Shown here in pieces: positions 29,131 through 38,769 of a stretch of 64,000 bases of DNA. The position numbers and the translations under genes were made by a program. The notes beneath the pieces are model-generated. The model was not told the DNA's origin and searched no databases. It worked only from the letters and a program-made list of their open reading frames with translations. Every line of letters begins with the position of its first letter. Position 1 is the stretch's first letter. The DNA is from Polynucleobacter bastaniensis (GTDB lineage Bacteria > Pseudomonadota > Gammaproteobacteria > Burkholderiales > Burkholderiaceae): positions 124,001 through 188,000 of the forward strand of contig NZ_JACVOU010000003.1 in NCBI RefSeq assembly GCF_018882205.1. Reading direction: 5' to 3'.

Positions 29131-31167
29131 ATGACCACAAAAATGTTTAAGAAAATTTTGATTGCTAACCGCGGCGAGATTGCTTGCCGTGTGATTAAAA
29201 CCGCCAAAAAGATGGGTATTAAAACGGTTGCCGTCTACTCTGAAGCTGATAAAGAAGCGCGTCATGTACAGATGGCTGATGAAGCAGTTTGTATTGGGCC
29301 TGCACCGTCACGTGAATCCTATCTTGTAATGGATCGCATCATTGAGGCCTGCAAGGATACTGGCGCCGAAGCAGTCCATCCTGGCTACGGTTTCTTATCT
29401 GAGAATGAGCAATTTGCACGTCGTTGCGAAGAAGAGGGCATTGTTTTTATCGGCCCCAAGCATCAATCTATTGCGGCGATGGGCGACAAGATTGCTTCCA
29501 AAAAGCTTGCCTTAGAAGCTAAGGTCAATACGATCCCTGGATTTAATGAAGCAATAGAAAAAGCGGAAGATGCTGTCAAGATTGCCCAAGACATTGGCTA
29601 TCCCGTCATGATTAAAGCATCAGCAGGTGGTGGTGGTAAAGGCCTGCGCGTAGCCTTTAACGATAAAGAGACTTTCGAAGGATTTACAGCCTGTCGAACT
29701 GAGGCTCTCAATAGCTTTGGTGATGATCGTGTCTTCATTGAAAAATTTGTTGAAGGTCCACGTCATATTGAGATTCAGGTGCTGGGTGATGCACATGGCA
29801 ATATTGTGTATCTCGGTGAGCGAGACTGCTCGATTCAGCGTCGCCATCAAAAGGTCATTGAAGAAGCGCCGTCTCCCTTTATTGATCTTGCAACGCGTAA
29901 GGCCATGGGTGAGCAAGCCGTTGCTTTAGCAAGGGCGGTTAATTATCAATCAGCCGGTACCGTTGAGTTCGTGGTGGGTAAAGATAAGTCCTTCTACTTC
30001 CTCGAGATGAACACCCGCCTGCAAGTGGAGCACCCAGTAACTGAAGGTATTACTGGCCTCGATTTGGTTGAGCAGATGATTCGTGTGGCTGCTGGCGAGA
30101 AACTGGCATTTAAGCAAGAAGATATCAAGCTTAGTGGCTGGTCGATGGAGTGTCGTATTAATGCGGATGATCCATTTCGTAACTTCTTACCATCGACTGG
30201 CCGCTTAGTGAAATACCGTCCGCCAGCAGAGCTAGATGGTGTGCGTGTTGATACTGGTGTCTATGAGGGTGGCGAGATTCCGATGTATTACGACTCCATG
30301 ATTGCCAAATTGATTGTGCATGGCAAGGATCGTACTGAAGCAATTGAAAAGATGCGCTCTGCGCTTAACGACTTCGTCATTCGTGGCATCCACTCAAATA
30401 TTCCTTTTCAAGCCGCTTTGTTACAGCACCCTCGATTTGTATCAGGAGACTTTACAACTGGCTTTATTGCTGAAGAGTATCCAGATGGCTTCAAAAAGGA
30501 TTCAGTGCAACCAGCCGATCCTAAACGTTTAGCAGCTCTAGCGGCATTCATGCGCTATCGCTATCTTGAGCACATCAAAATGATTGATGGCCAGTTAGCT
30601 GGTCATGAAATGACCATTGCGAAGAGATTTGTCGTTGTTACTGGATCGAAGGTAGGCTCAAGCGAAGACATCAAAGAAATCCCTATCCGGGTGGAACTTA
30701 AAGATGGCATTTACTCTGTCTATATTGAAGAGGAAGGTGATGTTAGTCGTTACAACATCGTTAGCAAATGGCGTCCAGGTGAGATTTGTTTACACGCTAC
30801 CATCAATGGCACACAAAAAATTACCGCACAGGTAGAGCGTAAGGGTGTTAAATACGCCCTTGTTTTAGATGGCGCCCATTTTGAGTGCATGGTGCTTAGT
30901 CCGCTCGGTGCCGAGCTTCAGCGCCGTATGTTGGTGAAGGTTCCGCCAGATACTTCTAAGTTAGTAATGTCGCCAATGCCAGGTCTATTGACTAATATTT
31001 CTGTCAAAGTTGGTGAGACTGTTACAGCCGGTCAAAAATTAGCTGCCATTGAAGCAATGAAGATGGAAAACACGCTTGTTGCTGCTCAAGATGGTGTCGT
31101 TGCTGAAATCTGTGCCAAGGTTGGCGAAAGCTTAGCAGTTGATCAATTGATTATTCGCTTCGAATAG
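29131..31167 (+). CDS. pccA: Propionyl-CoA carboxylase alpha subunit (biotin carboxylase + carrier)
   Basis: The 678-residue chain joins biotin carboxylase ([22 protein letters not shown] at the start, ATP-grasp loop [10 protein letters not shown] near 170, [14 protein letters not shown] near 296) to a C-terminal biotinyl domain. Biotin attaches to Lys644 in EAMKMEN. The first step makes carboxybiotin and the second is done with PccB. GGAG five bases before the first ATG supports this start; a second ATG four codons later is possible. Confidence 0.94.
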   Translation: MTTKMFKKILIANRGEIACRVIKTAKKMGIKTVAVYSEADKEARHVQMADEAVCIGPAPSRESYLVMDRIIEACKDTGAEAVHPGYGFLSENEQFARRCEEEGIVFIGPKHQSIAAMGDKIASKKLALEAKVNTIPGFNEAIEKAEDAVKIAQDIGYPVMIKASAGGGGKGLRVAFNDKETFEGFTACRTEALNSFGDDRVFIEKFVEGPRHIEIQVLGDAHGNIVYLGERDCSIQRRHQKVIEEAPSPFIDLATRKAMGEQAVALARAVNYQSAGTVEFVVGKDKSFYFLEMNTRLQVEHPVTEGITGLDLVEQMIRVAAGEKLAFKQEDIKLSGWSMECRINADDPFRNFLPSTGRLVKYRPPAELDGVRVDTGVYEGGEIPMYYDSMIAKLIVHGKDRTEAIEKMRSALNDFVIRGIHSNIPFQAALLQHPRFVSGDFTTGFIAEEYPDGFKKDSVQPADPKRLAALAAFMRYRYLEHIKMIDGQLAGHEMTIAKRFVVVTGSKVGSSEDIKEIPIRVELKDGIYSVYIEEEGDVSRYNIVSKWRPGEICLHATINGTQKITAQVERKGVKYALVLDGAHFECMVLSPLGAELQRRMLVKVPPDTSKLVMSPMPGLLTNISVKVGETVTAGQKLAAIEAMKMENTLVAAQDGVVAEICAKVGESLAVDQLIIRFE

Positions 31168-31174
31168 AGCAATC

Positions 31175-31639
31175 ATGACTAAACCGTTCAAGATATTGGG
31201 GATTCAGCAAATTGCTATCGGCGGCGAAGATAAGAATCGTCTTCGTAAGCTTTGGGTTGACTTATTAGGTTTCGAGTACAAAAGTACTTTTGTGTCCGAA
31301 CGTGAAAACGTGGATGAAGATATTTGTGCTATCGGTAAGGGGGCTCATGAGATTGAAGTGGATTTGATGCAGCCGTTTGATATTGAAAAGAAGCCTGCTG
31401 TTCATCAAACACCCCTCAATCACATTGGCTTATGGGTTGATGACCTTTCAAAGGCTGTCGAATGGTTATCTGCCCAAGGTCTTCGATTTGCTCCTGGCGG
31501 GATACGTAAGGGCGCCGCTGGTTATGACATTACTTTTGTTCACCCCAAAGGAAATGAAGAGTTTCCTTTATGCGGTGAGGGCGTATTGATTGAACTCGTT
31601 CAGGCGCCACCAGATATCATTGCAAGCTTGAGTTCATAA
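31175..31639 (+). CDS. VOC family protein, probable methylmalonyl-CoA epimerase-like
   Basis: A 154-residue glyoxalase/VOC-fold protein in the propionyl-CoA operon, seven bases after pccA. This is where the epimerase linking (S)- and (R)-methylmalonyl-CoA is needed. Compared with the Propionibacterium enzyme as I remember it, His83 (NHIGLWV), Glu140 (GVLIELV) and Gln66 (DLMQP) keep three metal-ligand positions. The first ligand, normally His in an IDH motif, is Gln12 (IQQIA). Epimerase is the best guess; a changed metal site or function is possible. Confidence 0.7.
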   Translation: MTKPFKILGIQQIAIGGEDKNRLRKLWVDLLGFEYKSTFVSERENVDEDICAIGKGAHEIEVDLMQPFDIEKKPAVHQTPLNHIGLWVDDLSKAVEWLSAQGLRFAPGGIRKGAAGYDITFVHPKGNEEFPLCGEGVLIELVQAPPDIIASLSS

Positions 31640-31656
31640 GATCAAGAGAGTTCCAA

Positions 31657-32379
31657 TTGACCCATATATTGGCCATCGACACCTCCTCAGCCTGGTGCTC
31701 GGTGGCTTTATCTTTAGATAACGCTGCCCCCATAGTTCGCCACCAAAAGGTGTCGGCTGGGGCTAGCCAACTCTTGCTGCCTTGGATTCAGGAGTTGTTA
31801 TCCGAAGCCTCGATTGCACTTATTGACCTCGACGCTATTGCCATAGGAATCGGTCCCGGGGCTTTTACAGGTGTTCGCCTTGGCGTTGCTGTTGTTCAGG
31901 GTTTGGCAACAGCTGCTCGCTTGCCAGTGCTACCCGTTGCCAGCCTTGATGCCATAGCCAATCAACTGGTTCAAACCCCTGCATTTATTGCATCTGGGGC
32001 GCAGTCTTTTGTCATTGCTGTTGATGCTCGTATGGATGAAGTTTACTGGGCGAGCTATCAAGTTGCAGCCAATCTATTGCCTGTACGTCAGGGTGATATT
32101 CATCTGACTGCTCCAGAGGGAGTTGAGCTCACGCAGATTGATTTTTTAGTAGGGAGCGCAATTGCTGAATTTGGTGACCGCATCTTTGCTAGCGCCCCAA
32201 GCCCATTTTCTAGCGCTCATCTTGATTCAACTATCGGAGTCAATTCCTTGGGCGTTTTGGCTTGTGCGCAAAATATGTGGGGTCAAGGCCTGCAACAAGA
32301 CGTTCACTTGCTGGAGCCGCTATACATTCGTAATAAGGTAGCGCTGACCTCAGCAGAGCGAAGTCAACAACATGGTTGA
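31657..32379 (+). CDS. tsaB: tRNA N6-threonylcarbamoyladenosine synthesis protein TsaB
   Basis: TsaB is the non-catalytic ASKHA partner of TsaD needed to form t6A37 in ANN-decoding tRNAs. ILAIDTSSAWCSVAL at the N-terminus and GIGPGAFTGVRLGVAVVQGLA near residue 70 are the family motifs. The start is TTG behind AGAGAG; the first in-frame ATG is too far in. rimI overlaps its end by eight bases, the usual tsaB-rimI pairing. Confidence 0.94.
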   Translation: MTHILAIDTSSAWCSVALSLDNAAPIVRHQKVSAGASQLLLPWIQELLSEASIALIDLDAIAIGIGPGAFTGVRLGVAVVQGLATAARLPVLPVASLDAIANQLVQTPAFIASGAQSFVIAVDARMDEVYWASYQVAANLLPVRQGDIHLTAPEGVELTQIDFLVGSAIAEFGDRIFASAPSPFSSAHLDSTIGVNSLGVLACAQNMWGQGLQQDVHLLEPLYIRNKVALTSAERSQQHG

Positions 32380-32917
32380 TAAGCTTAACTCTGTGCAATC
32401 GAATACTGCAGGCGTCTCTGAGCTTTCATTTTTGCCTATGACTGCGGCAGATTTAGATTCGGTTTTGGCTATTGAAGCAGTTTCACACATACATCCATGG
32501 ACTAAGGGTAATTTCTCAGACTCATTGTCTGCGGGTCATTGGGCTTATTGTGTAAGGCCCCATTTAGCAGATGCGGTAAAAGGGAGTTATTTAGATCCAG
32601 AAATTCTTTGGGCCTATTGCATCTTGTTTCCTGCTGTAGATGAATTGCATCTCCTAAATATTACTGTTTCACCCAAATTACGTCGCTTGGGGATAGGCGT
32701 AAAAATGATGAATGCCATTGAGGGGGTAGCTGCACAGCAAAATATGCCTCGGATTATTTTAGAGGTTCGCCCTAGCAACGAGGCAGCCCTTCATCTCTAT
32801 CAAAGCCTGGGGTATGAGCAAATTGGTTTGCGCAAAAATTATTACCCAGTCGATGCTGTCAATGGCTTGCGTGAAGATGCGCTAGTTTTGGCTAAATCGA
32901 TTAAGCTTGAGGCATGA
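32372..32917 (+). CDS. rimI: Ribosomal protein S18 alanine N-acetyltransferase RimI
   Basis: A GNAT acetyltransferase of 181 residues. The acetyl-CoA loop is RRLGIGVKMMNAIE near residue 110, followed by ILEVRPSNEAALHLYQSLGYEQIGLRKNYY, a typical RimI C-terminal half with the ExRxSNxxA motif and the Tyr acid. It acetylates the N-terminal Ala of S18 in E. coli. The N-terminal 20 residues and an internal loop near 60-75 are longer than in E. coli RimI. Confidence 0.92.
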   Translation: MVDKLNSVQSNTAGVSELSFLPMTAADLDSVLAIEAVSHIHPWTKGNFSDSLSAGHWAYCVRPHLADAVKGSYLDPEILWAYCILFPAVDELHLLNITVSPKLRRLGIGVKMMNAIEGVAAQQNMPRIILEVRPSNEAALHLYQSLGYEQIGLRKNYYPVDAVNGLREDALVLAKSIKLEA

Positions 32918-32919
32918 CT

Positions 32920-33447
32920 ATGAGTACAAACTCCACCTTTCTTAAAGAAATGGGTATCACCGAGTGGACAACGCGCGACGCTGCTCCAGAGCCTATTCAA
33001 GCGATACTTACTGCCGAGGTAAGCAATGATCAGGCTGCCACAGAAACACAAGAGCGTCACTCTTCAGGCATATGGTGGTTTTTTGGTAACAAACCTCAAG
33101 GTGATGCTGAAGTCCTTTTTCAGAATATCATTCGGGCTCTTGGCCTAACCCCACAAGAGTGGTCCTGGAAAAATCCCGCGGACAAATTGAATCCCGAGCT
33201 ATTGCCGCAAGATGGAACACCCATAGTTGCCTTAGCGTTTGGTGGCGCTGCCGCTCAAAAATTATCTGGTGAGCGGGATGCACTGCCAGAACTTCGCGAA
33301 ACTGTTTTAGCCATTAACGCTGATGGTGCAGAGGACCTGCCGCTGATAGCTACTTTTGAATTAAATCAATTACTTTCAAGGCCAAAGGATAAGGCCCTAT
33401 TTTGGCAAGATCTTCTACTGGCAAGATCAGTATTGCAAAATATCTAA
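32920..33447 (+). CDS. holD: Probable DNA polymerase III psi subunit (HolD-like)
   Basis: I assign this from three similarities to E. coli psi as I remember it. LKEMGITEW near the N-terminus matches its LGITQW segment. A helix VLFQNIIRALGLTPQEW matches the middle. SRPKDKALFWQDLL near the end matches the C-terminal region. In E. coli holD also adjoins rimI. Psi bridges the clamp loader to chi and SSB. The protein (175 residues) is longer than E. coli psi, with a Trp-Trp-Phe-Phe-Gly insertion region. GAGG fits the second ATG (32920) better than the ATG at 32914. A degenerate uracil-DNA-glycosylase-like fold is the alternative. Confidence 0.62.
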   Translation: MSTNSTFLKEMGITEWTTRDAAPEPIQAILTAEVSNDQAATETQERHSSGIWWFFGNKPQGDAEVLFQNIIRALGLTPQEWSWKNPADKLNPELLPQDGTPIVALAFGGAAAQKLSGERDALPELRETVLAINADGAEDLPLIATFELNQLLSRPKDKALFWQDLLLARSVLQNI

Positions 33448-33456
33448 ATCTTGAGC

Positions 33457-34776
33457 TTAGTGCTTGTGTTCACCAATTAAATGCATGGAGTCGTATTCGG
33501 CTTGATTGGCAGCATGACGTTTAATTACCATCCACATGATCACACTCACCACTACGCCAAAGCCAATAATGACTGCCTGAATTGGAACATCCAACCAAAT
33601 CAATCCGGAATAGATTAGTAGCATCATCAAAACAGAAATATTTTCATTAAAGTTTTGAACCGCAATGGAGTGGCCAGCTGACATCAGTACGTGCCCACGA
33701 TGTTGCAGTAGGGCATTCATAGGCACAACAAAATAGCCTGCTAACCAGCCCACCAAAATCAATAAGAAGTATGCTGGCAGCAATTTGAGCGAAAGCTCAA
33801 ACTTCCCGACAGTCAAGACCGTAATGTTAGGCAGCATGTCTGAGTTATAGATAGCCATAACGCAAACAACTACTCCCATGGCAATGCCATATGGGAGTAC
33901 CTTGAGTGAACTTCTGAGAGGAATGCGCCAGGCAGCATACATAGCTCCTCCGGCAACCCCAAATGCAGATATTGCTTGGAGGATAGCCCCTTGAGACAGT
34001 GTCATATGGAGAGCTACCTGAGCCCACTTAATCACAATAAATTGCAAAGTGGCACCGGCACCCCAAAACAGAGTAGTGACTGCCAATGAGATTTGGCCAA
34101 GACGATCATCCCAAAGGGTCTTAAAGCAGACAGCAAAATCTTTTACCAACTCGATGGGATTGGTCTTTTGGGACTCGTAGCGGGCCCCTGTGTCTGGGAT
34201 GCGTAAATTAATAAGGGCTGCCAGCACATAAATCATCATGATGATCATGATGGCTGACTCTGCCGCAGTATCGATGCCAGTTTCTAGGATTGGCAGATCA
34301 AATCCGAGGAGGCTTTCAGATACGGACTTGCTAATCAACACTCCGCCAAACACCGTACCCATAATGATGGAGCCTACCGTAAGCCCCTCAATCCAACCAT
34401 TGGCTGCCACCAGCTTTTCAGGTGGGAGTAGCTCAGTGAGGATGCCGTATTTAGCAGGTGAATAGGCAGCGGCTCCTAGGCCCACAATTGCATAGGCCAG
34501 TAAAGGGTGGCTTCCGAACAGCATGACTACGCAACCGATAAACTTAATCGTATTAGTGATGAACATGACATTGCCCTTGGGACGGGAGTCAGCAAAGGCC
34601 CCCACAAAGGCTGCCAGCAATACATAAGAGACAACGAAGAATAATTTGAGTAAAGGAGTCATCCAGGCCGGAGCTTCAAGCTGGACTAAGAGGGCGATTG
34701 CTGCGATCAGCAAGGCGTTATCAGCAAGCGACGAAAAAAATTGCGCCGCCATAATAATGTAAAAACTACGGTTCAT
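33457..34776 (-). CDS. lplT: Lysophospholipid transporter LplT
   Basis: An MFS protein (439 residues, about twelve membrane spans) with the LplT N-terminus RSFYIIMAAQFFSSLADNALLIAAIALL. It flips lysophospholipids inward for reacylation. In E. coli it is co-transcribed with the acyltransferase aas; no aas is present here, and the gene stands alone, diverging from alr by 48 bases. The C-terminal tail is short and His-rich (LIGEHKH). Confidence 0.9.
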   Translation of the reverse strand: MNRSFYIIMAAQFFSSLADNALLIAAIALLVQLEAPAWMTPLLKLFFVVSYVLLAAFVGAFADSRPKGNVMFITNTIKFIGCVVMLFGSHPLLAYAIVGLGAAAYSPAKYGILTELLPPEKLVAANGWIEGLTVGSIIMGTVFGGVLISKSVSESLLGFDLPILETGIDTAAESAIMIIMMIYVLAALINLRIPDTGARYESQKTNPIELVKDFAVCFKTLWDDRLGQISLAVTTLFWGAGATLQFIVIKWAQVALHMTLSQGAILQAISAFGVAGGAMYAAWRIPLRSSLKVLPYGIAMGVVVCVMAIYNSDMLPNITVLTVGKFELSLKLLPAYFLLILVGWLAGYFVVPMNALLQHRGHVLMSAGHSIAVQNFNENISVLMMLLIYSGLIWLDVPIQAVIIGFGVVVSVIMWMVIKRHAANQAEYDSMHLIGEHKH

Positions 34777-34824
34777 TCGTACAATCTAGTCATTAAATAA
34801 TTAAAACATGAAAGGAGGGTGTAA

Positions 34825-35949
34825 ATGAGTCAGTCGGCTAACCGCTTTATTAGTAGGCCTATTGTGGCAACTATACACACTGATGCCTTTCGACATAATT
34901 TAGGCCGTATTCGGGAGCTTGCCCCAGAATCGAAGATCTGGGCAGTTGTGAAGGCTAAAGCCTATGGCCACAGCCTAGAAGCCGCATTTAAGGGGCTGGA
35001 ATCTACTGATGGCTTTGCCTTGCTGGATATTGCTGATGCTCAATGGCTAAGAGATCATGGTTGGGGAGGTCGCATCCTCCTTTTAGAGGGTCTTTTTAGT
35101 CAGCGAGAGCTCGAGCTAGTAATTAAGCTTCAATGTGACTTAGTAGTTCACAGCGAGAAGCAGGTTGTTTGGCTTGAAAGCGTCCAAAATCATTCAGGTC
35201 ACCAAATAAACGTCTTCCTGAAACTGAATTCTGGAATGAATCGCCTTGGGTTTAGACCGGAAGCATATCGCACTGCCTTTCATCGTTTGCACGCTGCCGG
35301 ATACCATCTGCATCACATGACTCACTTTGCTAATGCGGACCAGGTTGATCATTCGCCAACGGTTGGAGAACAAATGGAGTGTTTCAACAAAACTACCGAA
35401 GGACTTGAGGCGCCATCTTCCTTGGCGAATTCAGCCGCAATCCTGTGGTATCGCAACGCATTGGGAGATTGGATTCGCCCAGGTATTTTGCTGTACGGCG
35501 TTTCGCCAACTGGAGTGTATTCCGATATCGTCCGCTCTGAATTTCAAGCGGTGATGAGTTTGCGTAGTGAAATTATCGACATCCAAAACCTCAAGAAGGG
35601 TGACCATGTAGGTTACGGTGGTCACTATGAAGCTCCAGAAGATATGCGTATTGGTGTGATAGCTGGTGGTTATGCCGATGGATATCCACGTCATGCGGAA
35701 GATGGCACGCCAGTTTGGGTTGAGGCTGCTGATGCTCAGGGCGATGGCGTCATTTGCCCAATTGTTGGAAGAGTCTCCATGGACATGTTGACGATTGATC
35801 TGCGCGAGGCGCCTAATGCCAAGATAGGCAGTGTGGTGGAGCTATGGGGTAATGAGGTACCGGTAGATGATGTGGCTCAAATGAGCGGCACCATTGGCTA
35901 TGAATTGATTTGCGCATTGGCGCAAAGGGTGCCGGTGCTTACTGAGTGA
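34825..35949 (+). CDS. alr: Alanine racemase
   Basis: Alr interconverts L- and D-alanine for peptidoglycan with PLP. The PLP Lys lies in VVKAKAYGHS near residue 40. The second catalytic base, Tyr, is in HVGYGGHYEAPE near 255, and IVGRVSMDMLTIDL is the C-terminal domain signature. Length (374) is normal. A very strong ribosome site, AAAGGAGGGTG, lies just upstream. A large part of the family has Asn where this protein has Lys in the KAxAYGH motif; the change should not matter. Confidence 0.94.
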   Translation: MSQSANRFISRPIVATIHTDAFRHNLGRIRELAPESKIWAVVKAKAYGHSLEAAFKGLESTDGFALLDIADAQWLRDHGWGGRILLLEGLFSQRELELVIKLQCDLVVHSEKQVVWLESVQNHSGHQINVFLKLNSGMNRLGFRPEAYRTAFHRLHAAGYHLHHMTHFANADQVDHSPTVGEQMECFNKTTEGLEAPSSLANSAAILWYRNALGDWIRPGILLYGVSPTGVYSDIVRSEFQAVMSLRSEIIDIQNLKKGDHVGYGGHYEAPEDMRIGVIAGGYADGYPRHAEDGTPVWVEAADAQGDGVICPIVGRVSMDMLTIDLREAPNAKIGSVVELWGNEVPVDDVAQMSGTIGYELICALAQRVPVLTE

Positions 35950-35970
35950 AGTCACCGGCTATATCGATTT

Positions 35971-36870
35971 TTACTTATTCCAGATCTGCCACCAGCGACG
36001 TTCTTTCTGAACGCGTTGACCGGTCAGCATCATTTGACTATCGGGGAAATTCAGCTTAAAGACACGTGCCGCATCGTTACTAAGATCAGTCATGCCCAGC
36101 TTTTCATAAGACTTCGTCAACAGGTAGAGCGCTTCCTCAACAGCTGGTGCGCGATCATAATCTCGAATCACGAGCTGAGCTCTATTAGCGGAGGCTAGGT
36201 AAGCTCCGCGTTGATAGTAGAAGCGGGCCACAATGACATCCGCCTCTGCTAATGAATTCACGATATAGCGCATCCGATCTAAAGAATCCGGCGCATATTT
36301 ACTGTCGGGGAAACGCTCAACGACAACCTTGAAAGATTCAAAAGCTTCTTTAGCTGCTTTTGGATCACGCTCACTCAAATCTTGTCCTGTAAATTTACCG
36401 AGCCAACCTAAATCATCATTAAAGCTGATTAAGCCTTTGAGGTAATAGCCGTAATCTAAGTTGGGACTGCCTTGATGCAGCTTAATAAATCGATCGATAG
36501 CAACTAGAGCTTGGGCTTGCTCTTGTGCTTTCCAATAGCAGAAGGCAGCATTAATTTGCGCCTGTTGAGAATAAGGTCCAAATGGGAAGCGGCCTTCTAG
36601 CTTTTCAAAATACTTGCCGCACTTTGCATAGTCTGCATCTTTCATTTTCTCAGTGGCTTCGGAATACAGTTTTGTTTCTGACCAAATATCCGTGTCATCT
36701 TTTTGGCCATCACTGCCTGCACATCCACCCAGGACAAGGCAAGCAGCGCTAGCGCCCACTAGGAGAGAAATAAAGGATTTTCTGGAAGATGACCCAAGGG
36801 TGGTCGCAAGCCTTAAACTGGCGTCTGTAATAACGTCCGACATAACTAAAAGGCTCTTTAAGCGTGGCAT
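35971..36870 (-). CDS. bamD: Outer membrane assembly lipoprotein BamD
   Basis: BamD is the essential lipoprotein of the BAM complex that inserts beta-barrels. A lipobox LVLGGC lies near residue 50, and TPR-type helices follow (WSETKLYSEATEKMKDADYAKCGKYFEKLEGRFPFGPYSQQAQ). The 300-residue frame has an unusually long N-terminal part before the hydrophobic segment. GGGAG nine bases upstream favours the ATG at 36870, which overlaps the divergent rluD start. The ATG at 36843 would avoid the overlap and is a real alternative. Confidence 0.92.
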   Translation of the reverse strand: MPRLKSLLVMSDVITDASLRLATTLGSSSRKSFISLLVGASAACLVLGGCAGSDGQKDDTDIWSETKLYSEATEKMKDADYAKCGKYFEKLEGRFPFGPYSQQAQINAAFCYWKAQEQAQALVAIDRFIKLHQGSPNLDYGYYLKGLISFNDDLGWLGKFTGQDLSERDPKAAKEAFESFKVVVERFPDSKYAPDSLDRMRYIVNSLAEADVIVARFYYQRGAYLASANRAQLVIRDYDRAPAVEEALYLLTKSYEKLGMTDLSNDAARVFKLNFPDSQMMLTGQRVQKERRWWQIWNK

Positions 36871-37907
36871 TGCCGCATACTCCCGATTCGAATCCCATTG
36901 ATTATATCGATGATGAGGATTTCATAGCCCTAGAAGTTCCCCCCGAGGTCAGCGGAGAGCGTTTGGATAAGTTTCTTGGTGGTGCTTTGCCTGATTATTC
37001 CCGCAATCGCCTTAAATCCTGGGTTGAGGCTGGGGCGGTAACGGTCGATGGAAAAGTCACCAAAGTCCGTCATTTACTTCGTGGGAGCGAGAGCATTAAG
37101 GTGTTTCCTCAAGAAATGCCTGAACAGTTCGCTTTTTCTCCTGAAAATATCCCCCTAGATGTTGTTTATGAAGATGACTCCATCATTGTGGTCAATAAAT
37201 CTGCTGGACTCGTGGTTCATCCTGCCGCCGGTAATTGGACGGGAACCCTGCTAAATGCCTTGCTATATCGTTTTCCTGAGCTCAAGCAGCTTCCAAGAGC
37301 GGGCATTGTCCATCGCCTAGATAAAGATACCTCTGGACTCATGGTGGTTGCCAGAACCGATATTGCCCAAACCTCGTTGGTAAGACAGCTTCAAGAGCGG
37401 ACAGTCGGGAGGCGTTACCTATCGTGGGTATGGGGTGATGCCCCTTCTCAGGGTAAGGTGCTGGCAACTGTTGGTCGAGATCAGCGCGATCGGCTCAAAA
37501 TGTCCGCTGGTTCTGCTCAAGGTAAGCCTGCCGCTACCTTATTTCGGCGCTTGGCTAAAGGGAGCTTTACAGAAAGTTCAGTTGCTTTACTGGAGTGTCG
37601 CTTAGAGACTGGCCGTACCCATCAAATTCGGGTTCATTTAGAGTCTTTGGGTTTCCCTCTTTTAGGTGATCCGGTCTATCGCAAGAGGACCCCTGGGGTA
37701 GCCAAATCATTGCCTTTTACTCGCCAAGCTTTACATGCTTATGCCCTAAGTCTGCAGCATCCCACAACTCAGGAAGTCATGACCTGGTTTAGATTGCCTC
37801 CCCAAGATTTGATTGATTTACTGCCTTTGGTGGGAATGACTGAATCTGACTTGCCAAGAGAAGAGGCTCTATTGGCCTCTATTAAAAATGACCAACGCGC
37901 TCAATAA
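36864..37907 (+). CDS. rluD: 23S rRNA pseudouridine synthase RluD
   Basis: RluD makes pseudouridines 1911, 1915 and 1917 in helix 69 of 23S rRNA. An S4-like domain occupies about residues 30-90 (ERLDKFLGGALPDYSRNRLKSWVEAGAVTVDG). The catalytic Asp lies in the motif GIVHRLDKDTSGLMVVA near 147, and RTHQIRVHLESLGFPLLGDPVY follows. The start is GTG with AAGG upstream. It overlaps the start of bamD on the other strand and pgeF at its 3' end. Confidence 0.94.
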   Translation: MALPHTPDSNPIDYIDDEDFIALEVPPEVSGERLDKFLGGALPDYSRNRLKSWVEAGAVTVDGKVTKVRHLLRGSESIKVFPQEMPEQFAFSPENIPLDVVYEDDSIIVVNKSAGLVVHPAAGNWTGTLLNALLYRFPELKQLPRAGIVHRLDKDTSGLMVVARTDIAQTSLVRQLQERTVGRRYLSWVWGDAPSQGKVLATVGRDQRDRLKMSAGSAQGKPAATLFRRLAKGSFTESSVALLECRLETGRTHQIRVHLESLGFPLLGDPVYRKRTPGVAKSLPFTRQALHAYALSLQHPTTQEVMTWFRLPPQDLIDLLPLVGMTESDLPREEALLASIKNDQRAQ

Positions 37908-38667
37908 GATTGAACCAAGCTGGACTGTGTCTCAGCAAATTCAAGCTTTTTGCACTACCAGACAAGGCGGTATTAGTAAGCCACCATTCAATAGTCTTAA
38001 CCTTGGACTTCATGCGGGTGACGATGTAGTGGATGTTCTCCAAAACCGGGTCATCGTCAGGTCAGAATTACCCGCTGAGCCGCTTTGGCTCAAACAAATT
38101 CATGGTGTGACGGTAAGCACCCCAGCCTCGAGAAATACTTTTGGCAATGGGTCATTTGAGGCGGACGCCGCAGTCACCAACATCCCAAACGAGGTGCTAG
38201 CCATTCTGGCTGCCGATTGCATGCCCGTATTATTTGCAAGTAAAGCTGGGGATGTCATTGGGGCAGCTCATGCTGGTTGGCGTGGTTTGAGCGGTGGCGT
38301 TCTGGAGAACACCATTAATGAAATGATGGCGCTATCTCCAGGCCTCACGACAAGTGATATCCGAGCGTGGCTGGGGCCAGCAATCGGGCCGAGCGCATTT
38401 GAAGTGGGTGAAGATGTTTTGCAAGCCTTTACTCAGCAGGGCAAAGACATCCTATCTAAGGCCTTTATTCCAATAATCGGCACCCCTGGAAAGTATCTGG
38501 CTGATCTATATTTACTGGCAAGAGATCGCTTACGTGTCCTAGGTATCGAGCAAATTACTGGTGGTGAGTTTTGCACCGTGAGCAGCCCAGAACGCTTCTT
38601 TTCATACCGTCGGGATAAGGTCACGGGTCGCTTTGCCTCTCTTATTTGGATTGCAGAAAGCGCTTAA
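37888..38667 (+). CDS. pgeF: Peptidoglycan editing factor PgeF (YfiH, laccase-domain)
   Basis: A 259-residue laccase-domain protein. The metal-ligand motifs are present: ADCMPVLF near residue 110, AAHAGWRGLSGG near 130, and the C-terminal YRRDKVTGRFASLIWI. In E. coli YfiH removes mis-incorporated residues from peptidoglycan precursors; older names call it polyphenol oxidase. Its start lies 20 bases inside rluD, so the two are translationally linked. A short hairpin (CTAGCCC/GGGCTAG, 38682-38702) follows without a T-run. Confidence 0.92.
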   Translation: MTNALNKIEPSWTVSQQIQAFCTTRQGGISKPPFNSLNLGLHAGDDVVDVLQNRVIVRSELPAEPLWLKQIHGVTVSTPASRNTFGNGSFEADAAVTNIPNEVLAILAADCMPVLFASKAGDVIGAAHAGWRGLSGGVLENTINEMMALSPGLTTSDIRAWLGPAIGPSAFEVGEDVLQAFTQQGKDILSKAFIPIIGTPGKYLADLYLLARDRLRVLGIEQITGGEFCTVSSPERFFSYRRDKVTGRFASLIWIAESA

Positions 38668-38769
38668 TCTTGGGGTTATTACTAGCCCAGCTTTGGGGCT
38701 AGGGTTAGTGCGTATAACCCTTCCAGCCTGATAGATGGAGAATGGTCTTAATAACTTTACGAGATCATT

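Noticed and set aside
32920..33447. Type 4 uracil-DNA glycosylase
   Set aside because: This gene often follows rimI in betaproteobacteria and weak similarity exists, but no GEAPG-type motif, cluster cysteines or HP(S/A) motif is present. A psi subunit fits better.
38682..38702. Terminator after pgeF
   Set aside because: CTAGCCC/GGGCTAG forms a 7-bp stem, but no T-run follows, so I do not list it as a terminator.
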